Assembly (NCBI GenBank): GCA_048498515.1
Contig: JBEHXV010000008.1
Coordinates: 1-64,000 of the forward strand
Reading direction: 5' to 3'
DNA: 64,000 bases
Source of the DNA: UBA4416 sp048498515
Lineage (GTDB): Bacteria; Bacteroidota; Bacteroidia; B-17B0; Aurantibacillaceae
In this document: one piece after another, positions 57,901 to 64,000 of the stretch
Layout of the letters: each line of letters begins with the position of its first letter
How positions within the stretch are numbered: the first letter of the stretch is position 1
The notes under the pieces: model-generated
The model's database searches: none
Told to the model about the DNA's origin: nothing
The model's input: the letters and a program-made list of their open reading frames with translations, nothing else
Program-made: the position numbers and the translations under genes

Positions 57901-58773
57901 CTAAATCTCTTTATAATTCTTGTACTCCCCAACATTCCAGCCGCTTGTTTTTTCAATAATTCGCTTTAGCCTGTCTTTGAGGCTGATCTTAATTTGCGAT
58001 GCGTCGAACTTAAAGTTCCAGCTGGCTTTATTCACGCGCTCCTTCATCACTTGTGGGTGTGTGCTTTTAAACTCTTCCAGGCTGTCAATTTGCGAATAGT
58101 CAAACTCTTCTACCTGCGCAATGTTCTTTTTCATCCATTCATCATCATGCCACATCTTATGAAAGTTTTCCTGCTTTGCTTGCTGCGCTTTTGGTGGCTT
58201 TACCCAGCCGTAATGGTAAATCTCGGCGTTGGCAGGCTTTACGTTTAATTTGGAATTATCGGTTTTCCGGAACCCCTGCGCATCTTTATAGGAGCGAATG
58301 GTTTTATCGTTTTTAATCACGCGAATTTCTTTTCGATACCAACGTTGTGAGTTGCCAACATAATTGTAGCTTCCGTAAAAGTGAACGTAATTAAATAATA
58401 AGCCATCAACCTGCTTGTCATTTTTATACTTAAGCATGGCTTCTTTAATGGCTGGCAAATGTTTTTCGTGTACGCATTCGTCGCTCTGTATATAAAAACA
58501 CCAGTCGGTATCGGCACTAATGGCATCAAAAGCCTTATTGGTTTCAATGGCTAGAACCTGTCCACCCTGGCGCAGGCTGTCATCCCAAACAGTTTCAATG
58601 ATTCGTATTTTAGGAGAGTTGATGTTTTTGATGAGTTCCAAAGTGCCATCTTCGCTATTGCCAACCGCTACTACAAATTCATCGCAAATGGGAAGTATGG
58701 AGCTAATGGCTTCCACCACAGGGTAGTCGAACTTAATGGCGTTGCGGATGATGGTGAAGCCGGTTACTTTCAT
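57901..58773 (-). CDS. Glycosyltransferase family 2 protein
   Basis: 290 residues. GT-A start VTGFTIIRNAIKFDYPVVEA, then VVAVGNSEDGTLELI and CFYIQSDECVHEKHLPAIKE, where QSDE stands in the DxD region; later HFYGSYNYVGNSQRWYRKEI. The family transfers sugars from nucleotide-sugars using a metal ion. It lacks membrane helices and is likely cytoplasmic. Converges with the MBOAT cassette and may or may not serve the same glycan. Confidence 0.85.
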   Translation of the reverse strand: MKVTGFTIIRNAIKFDYPVVEAISSILPICDEFVVAVGNSEDGTLELIKNINSPKIRIIETVWDDSLRQGGQVLAIETNKAFDAISADTDWCFYIQSDECVHEKHLPAIKEAMLKYKNDKQVDGLLFNYVHFYGSYNYVGNSQRWYRKEIRVIKNDKTIRSYKDAQGFRKTDNSKLNVKPANAEIYHYGWVKPPKAQQAKQENFHKMWHDDEWMKKNIAQVEEFDYSQIDSLEEFKSTHPQVMKERVNKASWNFKFDASQIKISLKDRLKRIIEKTSGWNVGEYKNYKEI

Positions 58774-58794
58774 TTTTAATTTACAATTTTTTAA

Positions 58795-58838
58795 TTTACA
58801 ATTGACAAATTGTAGATTGTCAATCAGTCAATTGTAAA
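58795..58838. repeat. AT-rich inverted repeat between GT2 and purB
   Basis: TTTACAATTGAC (58795-58806) and GTCAATTGTAAA (58827-58838), exact complements with further ATTGTAGATTGTC-type words inside. Related words occur at 1058-1115. Confidence 0.65.
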
Positions 58839-58841
58839 TAG

Positions 58842-60197
58842 TTAAAACTCCGGATTTTGACCTACAAAATTTTGAGGAGTAATTTGCAGTAACTCGGTTT
58901 TTACTTCTGCACTCACGTTTAATCCCTTAATGAAGGTATGCATCGACTCTTTTGTGATCACCGCATTCGTACGCGTTAAATCTTTTAAAGCCTCATAAGG
59001 TTTAGGATAACCTTCGCGACGTAAAATGGTTTGCACAGCTTCAGCCACAACCGCCCAGTTATTTTCAAGGTCGCGGTTAAAAATCTCTTCATTCAGGATC
59101 AGTTTGTCGAGGCCTTTCAAAATACTTTTGTAGGAAATTAAAATATGCGCTACCGGAACACCCAGGTTCCTTAAAACGGTGCTGTCCGTCAAATCTCTTT
59201 GCAAGCGTGATACAGGAAGCTTGGCCGACAAATGTTCCAGAACAGCGCTGGCAATACCCAAATTGCCTTCCGCGTTCTCAAAATCAATAGGGTTTACTTT
59301 ATGTGGCATGGCTGATGAGCCAATTTCGCCCGCTTTTAATTTTTGCTTGAAGTAGTCCATGCTCACATAGGTCCACACGTCGCGGCAAAGATCCAGTAAA
59401 ATGGTATTGATGCGTTTTAAGGCATCGCAGTAAGCGGCAATATTATCATAATGCTCAATTTGGGTAGTGAACTGGCTGCGGCTTAAGCCCAGGGTGTTAT
59501 TCACAAACTCATTTCCGAATTTGATCCAGTCGTTTTTTGGATAAGCAACATAATGCGCGTTAAAGTTACCGGTTGCTCCGCCAAATTTTGCGGAAAATGG
59601 TACGGCATTCAGCTGCGCGATTTGTAATTGTAAACGTTCCACAAATACAAAAAACTCTTTTCCCAAACGGGTTGGCGATGCCGGCTGCCCATGCGTGCGC
59701 GCCAGTAAGGAAACGTTCTTCCATTCTTTTGCCAGCGCGCTTAGCTTGGTAACTACTTCCGTTAATACCGGTAGTACCACATTTGTGTGAGCCTGTTTTA
59801 GTGATAAAGGAATAGACGTATTGTTAATGTCCTGCGAAGTCAACCCAAAATGGACAAACTCCAGGTATTTTTCGAGCCCCTGGGCTTTTAATTTTTCTTT
59901 AATGAAGTATTCAACCGCTTTCACATCATGGTTAGTGGTTTTTTCTGTTTCCTTAATTACTTCCGCGTCGGCAAATGAAAAATTCCTGTACACTGCCCTC
60001 AGGCTTTCGGCTTGTTTCTCGTCCAGTTTTGGTAACTGTGGCAAGCCTTGTTGCGATAGTAAAATAAAATAATCGATCTCAACCCGCACACGGTACCGGA
60101 TGAGCCCAAATTCAGAAAAATAAGCTGCCAGTTCGTTGGTGACTTTACGGTAACGTCCGTCAACGGGAGAAATAGCAGTTAAAGCGTTTAATTCCAT
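58842..60197 (-). CDS. purB: Adenylosuccinate lyase
   Basis: 451 residues from ATG at 60197 (MELNALTAISPVDGRYRKVT); a longer frame to 60305 is not family-like. Superfamily signature SSAMPHKVNPIDFENAEGN is present, as are FVHFGLTSQDINNTSIPLSL and RTHGQPASPTRLGKE. It splits SAICAR and adenylosuccinate in purine synthesis. Single gene here, no pur neighbours. Confidence 0.96.
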   Translation of the reverse strand: MELNALTAISPVDGRYRKVTNELAAYFSEFGLIRYRVRVEIDYFILLSQQGLPQLPKLDEKQAESLRAVYRNFSFADAEVIKETEKTTNHDVKAVEYFIKEKLKAQGLEKYLEFVHFGLTSQDINNTSIPLSLKQAHTNVVLPVLTEVVTKLSALAKEWKNVSLLARTHGQPASPTRLGKEFFVFVERLQLQIAQLNAVPFSAKFGGATGNFNAHYVAYPKNDWIKFGNEFVNNTLGLSRSQFTTQIEHYDNIAAYCDALKRINTILLDLCRDVWTYVSMDYFKQKLKAGEIGSSAMPHKVNPIDFENAEGNLGIASAVLEHLSAKLPVSRLQRDLTDSTVLRNLGVPVAHILISYKSILKGLDKLILNEEIFNRDLENNWAVVAEAVQTILRREGYPKPYEALKDLTRTNAVITKESMHTFIKGLNVSAEVKTELLQITPQNFVGQNPEF

Positions 60198-60337
60198 AAT
60201 TTTAAAATAAAGGGTAAAAATACAAAGAATATCAGGATATAAAAACTGTGTAAATGAGCCTATCAGCCTTTTGGGCGAGTAAAATATGAGGCGGTTTAGC
60301 GGCATTGTGCTTAATTTAGTTTACCAAAATCTATACG

Positions 60338-62218
60338 ATGAGAAACATCACACTACTCTTGCTCATGGCATTTGCGCTCTCGTTCAATGCTCAAAACAGC
60401 TGTTATAATGCTTTTCCTGTTTGTAACAGTTTTACCTATGCGGCTACCATTAATAATCCCAATTCAACCATTATGGGTGGGCCATCGTTTGGATGCCTTG
60501 CTACACAACCTAATCCAACCTGGTTTTACACAAAAGTTACTGCTTCCGGTACCATAGAGTATAATATTGGCAGCTTACAGGGATTGGATATTGATTTTGT
60601 TTGTTGGGGACCTTTTGCCAATATGAATAATGTGTGCTCGCAGTTAACCACTACCAATATTGTTGATTGCAGCTTTGCAACCTCGTCCTATGATACACTC
60701 ACCATTCCGGGAGGTGTTACCGGCCAGTATTACATGATAATGGTTACTAATTACAGTGGCCAGGCAAACACCATCGATTTTCAGAGCATTGCCAACACGG
60801 GTACAGCTTGTGCTTCTTTTGAAGGAATAGCCGGTAATGTGTATCATGACAACACTAACAATTGCCTGTATGATGATCCTGCCGATACTTATGCACGCAA
60901 CATACCGGTGAAACAATACGATAACCTGGGCAATTTTTTAGGAATAAGCTACCAGAATAACTATACCACGCAACGGATCCCATACAGGTTTCATTGCGAT
61001 ACAGGGACCTATGTGATAAAAATTGACAGTACAAATGTTCCTTATAGGGCACAATGCATTTACCCGGGACTTGATTCGGTGGTAACATTAACAACTGCTT
61101 TTCCGCGCGATACCAACGTTAATTTCAATATTGAATGCAAACCCGGTTTCGATTTGAGCGCACAGTCCATTTACAGGTCTGGCTGGGCTTTCCCTGGTTT
61201 AGGACATACCGTTAAAGTAACGGCCGGCGATCTGGTGTGGCAATATTATAACCTCAATTGTATTACAAATGTAGGCGGACAAGTAGTGGTTAATTTTAGC
61301 GGTCCTGTATCTTATTTAAGTACGTTAAGCACCATTCAACCTTCGTCGGTAGTGGGCAATTCCGTTACCTATAACATTGCCGATTTTTCGACGGTGGATA
61401 TTCATGACGATTTTTTAATTGCACTGAATACTGCCACCAGCGCAACTATTGGCGATTCCATTTGTGTGGATGTATACGTTTTTGCAAGCGGCGACAATGA
61501 CCTTTCGAACAACCAGAAACATTATTGCTACTATGTTACTAATTCTTACGATCCAAACATGAAGGAAACCTACCCTGAAAAGGTAATGCCTGGCTTTAAC
61601 GATTGGTTCTATTATACCATCCATTTTCAAAACACAGGAACCGCGGCGGCCATGAATATTGGCCTAACCGACACCTTGAGCAGCCAGCTTGATCTGTCGA
61701 CCTTTGAAAGAATTAATTACAGCCATGATAACAGGACCTCCTTGTATGGAAACGTGCTGCAATTTACCTTCGACAATATTAACCTGCCCGATAGCACCAG
61801 TAACAGTGCGGCATCAAAAGGCTTTGTACAGTACAGGGTAAAACCAAAAGCCAATTTACCGGCCGGAACAGTAATTGATAACAGGGCATTTATTTATTTT
61901 GATTACAATGCACCTATTATTACCAATACCTCGCACAATACCTACGAGCTGGTTACCGGTATTAAAAATGTATTTAAAGACGAGTTTACGATTTATCCTA
62001 ATCCTTCAACCGGGATGATAACCATAACACCCGAAAAAGCGACAACTGAAATGAACGTATCCGTTCATAACATGCTTGGCGATATGGTTTTTGAAAGCAA
62101 TAACCTACACGGTAAATCCCTGGTGGACCTGAGCAACTTAAGCAATGGGGTATACATTGTAAAAGTGAGCTTACAAGGAACTAAACCGGCTACTTATAAA
62201 TTAGTGATACAGAAATAA
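60338..62218 (+). CDS. Secreted protein with repeat domain (DUF7619-like) and T9SS sorting domain
   Basis: 626 residues. Signal peptide MRNITLLLLMAFALSFNAQ. An N-terminal beta domain with paired Cys (CYNAFPVCNSFTY, FVCWGPFANMNNVC) resembles T9SS 'PKD/adhesin' heads, then an SdrD-like segment (GNVYHDNTNNCLYDDPADTY). Residues ~400-540 match the DUF7619/DUF11-like region: SYDPNMKETYPEKVMPGFND, YYTIHFQNTGTAAAMNIGLT, RAFIYFDYNAPIITNTSHN. The CTD is IYPNPSTGMITITPEKATTE ... GVYIVKVSLQG. Surface protein of unknown binding target. Confidence 0.88.
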   Translation: MRNITLLLLMAFALSFNAQNSCYNAFPVCNSFTYAATINNPNSTIMGGPSFGCLATQPNPTWFYTKVTASGTIEYNIGSLQGLDIDFVCWGPFANMNNVCSQLTTTNIVDCSFATSSYDTLTIPGGVTGQYYMIMVTNYSGQANTIDFQSIANTGTACASFEGIAGNVYHDNTNNCLYDDPADTYARNIPVKQYDNLGNFLGISYQNNYTTQRIPYRFHCDTGTYVIKIDSTNVPYRAQCIYPGLDSVVTLTTAFPRDTNVNFNIECKPGFDLSAQSIYRSGWAFPGLGHTVKVTAGDLVWQYYNLNCITNVGGQVVVNFSGPVSYLSTLSTIQPSSVVGNSVTYNIADFSTVDIHDDFLIALNTATSATIGDSICVDVYVFASGDNDLSNNQKHYCYYVTNSYDPNMKETYPEKVMPGFNDWFYYTIHFQNTGTAAAMNIGLTDTLSSQLDLSTFERINYSHDNRTSLYGNVLQFTFDNINLPDSTSNSAASKGFVQYRVKPKANLPAGTVIDNRAFIYFDYNAPIITNTSHNTYELVTGIKNVFKDEFTIYPNPSTGMITITPEKATTEMNVSVHNMLGDMVFESNNLHGKSLVDLSNLSNGVYIVKVSLQGTKPATYKLVIQK

Positions 62219-62223
62219 GACTC

Positions 62224-62257
62224 AGACCTTTCAGGTTTCAAGAACCTGGCAGGTCTG
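62224..62257. repeat. Degenerate copy of the CCAGGTTT-CAA-AACCTGG hairpin
   Basis: AGACCTTTCAGGTTTCAAG then AACCTGGCAGGTCT; the same element as 9836-9874 with mismatches, and a partial third copy (CTTGAAAAACCTGACAAG) follows to 62279. Confidence 0.65.
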
Positions 62258-62280
62258 ATACCTTGAAAAACCTGACAAGC

Positions 62281-63225
62281 CTACAACGAAGATAAAAAGG
62301 TTCCTACATCTTTTGTCCACTCGGTTTTGTATTGATGTAGAAAATTTTCGTGTCCTGCTAATGGATACAGTTTTAATTCCTTTTGTCCTTTAAGGTTTTC
62401 AAAGATCGTATCGGTTTCAGCTTTTGATACAGTTACATCTTTCTCGCCATAAAGAAGTAATGTGGGGCAGGTTATTTTTTTGGCATAGTCTACAGGATTA
62501 TGAGAGAACGCATCAAAATCATTTTGATACCCGCCCCAAAAAACTAGTAGATTTGCCATGGGAAAGCTTGGCAGACTCATGGTTGTGAATCGTGATTGAA
62601 CTGTTTGGAGCATGGTTCCAAAAGGGCACTCTATAACGATGGCTTTTACCCTGAGATCGTTTTCACATTGCGCTTTCATAATGGCAACAGCACCCATTGA
62701 GGTTCCAAACAAAATAATGTTTTTTTCTCCCGATTTTTCCAGGTAATCAAATGCTGATTTTACTTCCATGGATTCATAAAAGCCAATAGTTGTTTGGTTC
62801 CCTTCCGATCCACCGGAACCCATAAAATCAATTAATAGTGTGCTGTAACCCAGGTTCAAAAATGCTTCCGCCTTATCCAGCATGGAGGCTTTTGTGCCGC
62901 TGTAGCCATGGCATATGACAACGGTGCCTTTTGAAGAATCGGATTTTATGTGCCAGCATTCAATTTCTTTATTGCTTTTTAGTGTAATAGTTTCAAAAGC
63001 ACGTGTTGGCATTAGTTTGTTTGCCGGCTTGGGATTATTAACACCAACGACAACCGTTTTAATTTTTTCGAAAAAGGACAAATGTTTGGCATCTTTTGTT
63101 TTGGCCTTTGCAGTAGGATCAAAATGTGTGAACTTATAAGCGTGAAAGTAGGCAACAACGTTCATGAGAACGAAAAGGATTAAAATGCCAATTAATAAGC
63201 GTTTTATGAACCTGGCCCTTTTCAC
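62281..63225 (-). CDS. Alpha/beta hydrolase with N-terminal membrane anchor
   Basis: 314 residues. One N-terminal helix (LLIGILILFVLMNVVAYFHA). Fold motifs: oxyanion region VICHGYSGTKASMLDKAEAF, nucleophile elbow FGTSMGAVAI (Ser), Asp in LYGEKDVTVSKAE and His in AGHENFLHQY, a complete triad. It resembles the BAAT/dienelactone-like 'serine aminopeptidase S33' cell-associated esterases. Substrate unknown; the anchor suggests work at the inner membrane. Confidence 0.88.
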   Translation of the reverse strand: MKRARFIKRLLIGILILFVLMNVVAYFHAYKFTHFDPTAKAKTKDAKHLSFFEKIKTVVVGVNNPKPANKLMPTRAFETITLKSNKEIECWHIKSDSSKGTVVICHGYSGTKASMLDKAEAFLNLGYSTLLIDFMGSGGSEGNQTTIGFYESMEVKSAFDYLEKSGEKNIILFGTSMGAVAIMKAQCENDLRVKAIVIECPFGTMLQTVQSRFTTMSLPSFPMANLLVFWGGYQNDFDAFSHNPVDYAKKITCPTLLLYGEKDVTVSKAETDTIFENLKGQKELKLYPLAGHENFLHQYKTEWTKDVGTFLSSL

Positions 63226-63235
63226 AGTGCATCAA

Positions 63236-64000
63236 TTAATTGACCAATGCAATCTTTTTAAAGCTAACCTTCTGCTCCCCGATGAGTTTCACAATATACA
63301 TTCCCTCTGCCTGCTCCGAAAGGTCAACCGTTTGATGTGTACCCTGGATCGTGTTTTGCGCGATTAGCCTGCCATTAAGGTCGTACACTTCATACCTGGC
63401 GTACATTTTATCGGTTTGCGAAATGGTGATCGTTCCTTTTGTAGGGTTTGGGTAAATACTGAAACCGCTTTCCTTTTTTACTTCATTAACAGCAGTTGGC
63501 AAAATGCTGTCGTATTTCACCTGTGCCTGGTTGGCAGCGCTGATAAGGTTTTGCAAACTATCGCCACCAATAATGGCAAAGGCAACTTTCACCGTTTGAT
63601 TTGGGCCTAAGGTAAAAGGTCCGCTGCTCATAATGTTAATATTATCGCTTCCGGTTCCGCCAACACCTGCCGCCAGGCGGGGAGTGGATAAGGTTTTATA
63701 TTTTTCACCCGTATCAAATCCATTGGTCAGGTCAAAGCCCCCGTTACCGCCGGCTACATTATCCACCGCATAAAAATTGGGAGGCGCTGTAGTGGTTAGT
63801 AATTTTATACCGGCATAATTTCCACCAGGCGCGGTATAAAAGCAGTAGCCCATTTTTGTAGCGGCGTCAAAAGCGCTACGGTTATCGGCATAGGTTCCTC
63901 CGTCAATATCCCAGTCGGCAAAAATGCCGGCGTACACATTTTTAATGGTATCGGTAGGGTGGGTGTTTTTTAAAATGTATTCCCATATCACAAATTGGGT
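63236..64000 (-). CDS. T9SS cargo protein, 5' partial
   Basis: 254 residues are visible; the frame is open to the window edge. 'YAGIFADWDIDGGTYADNRS', 'AVDNVAGGNGGFDLTNGFDT' and 'SGPFTLGPNQTVKVAFAIIG' are typical of the final part of T9SS proteins that follow an S8-type or lytic domain, but the enzyme part, if any, is not in the window. CTD: IYPNPTKGTITISQTDKMYA, NGRLIAQNTIQG, GMYIVKLIGEQKVSFKKIAL. Located 10 bp from the alpha/beta hydrolase gene on the same strand. Confidence 0.8.
   Translation of the reverse strand, partial: TQFVIWEYILKNTHPTDTIKNVYAGIFADWDIDGGTYADNRSAFDAATKMGYCFYTAPGGNYAGIKLLTTTAPPNFYAVDNVAGGNGGFDLTNGFDTGEKYKTLSTPRLAAGVGGTGSDNINIMSSGPFTLGPNQTVKVAFAIIGGDSLQNLISAANQAQVKYDSILPTAVNEVKKESGFSIYPNPTKGTITISQTDKMYARYEVYDLNGRLIAQNTIQGTHQTVDLSEQAEGMYIVKLIGEQKVSFKKIALVN

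Noticed and set aside
60198..60305. 36-residue N-terminal extension of purB
   Set aside because: It is not family-like; MELNALTAISPVDGRY at 60197 is the standard start.

Overview
The window looks like chromosomal DNA of a Bacteroidota bacterium, probably a flavobacterial or sphingobacterial-type lineage. Four things point that way. Several secreted proteins end in a Por/type IX secretion (T9SS) sorting domain. Promoters match the Bacteroidota pattern TTG-N19-TAnnTTTG rather than the E. coli one. Genes lack Shine-Dalgarno sequences and have A-rich leaders. The order tRNA-tuf-tRNA(Trp)-secE-nusG-rplKAJL-rpoBC is the usual one in this phylum. I see no rRNA operon, no CRISPR array and no complete prophage.

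Layout. Positions 1-6.4 kb hold mixed housekeeping genes: an OmpA-domain tail, a YkgJ-type cysteine-cluster protein, truB, a T9SS cargo, ribBA, an SRPBCC protein, a CoA-type Nudix hydrolase and a small HTH protein. Positions 6.4-9.9 kb are accessory DNA: an ORF6N-domain gene, an IS1595-type transposase with a coupled small gene, small orphan genes, a structured non-coding stretch and two tiny paralogous proteins absent from a standard ORF call. Positions 9.9-24 kb hold asnS, a NifU/Nfu protein, comF, a giant lamin-tail-domain surface protein, asd, a GIN-domain/beta-barrel protein, an O-methyltransferase, rnhB and a divergent pair of peroxiredoxins. Positions 24.2-37.9 kb are the translation/transcription core: five tRNAs, tuf, secE, nusG, four ribosomal proteins, an attenuator-like hairpin, rpoB and rpoC. 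A tandem pair of ORF6N genes follows (38-39 kb), then three very large T9SS cargo proteins (39-49 kb), two of which share a dockerin-like plus cohesin-like C-terminal cassette. Positions 49-53 kb hold a compact operon (KAS III-like synthase, orphan 132-aa protein, BtrH-like acyltransferase) downstream of the trigger factor gene. Positions 53.3-57.8 kb hold an SGNH-SGNH-MBOAT cassette, probably for O-acylation of an exported glycan. The window ends with a GT2 glycosyltransferase, purB, two more T9SS cargoes and an alpha/beta hydrolase.

The most unusual signal concerns the three ORF6N genes. Each carries, at the equivalent place inside its coding sequence, a perfect long DNA palindrome (arms 12, 13 and 15 bp around a single central base). 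The arms differ between genes and the dyad is read in different codon registers, which suggests that the DNA symmetry itself is maintained. Both ORF6N promoters also carry a related TGCTACA...GTAG dyad exactly 21 bp upstream of the -7 box. Together this looks like a self-recognising regulatory or diversifying system. The intergenic spaces also contain an unusually rich set of short dispersed hairpin repeats, including some inside the nusG-rplK and rpoB-rpoC spacers.
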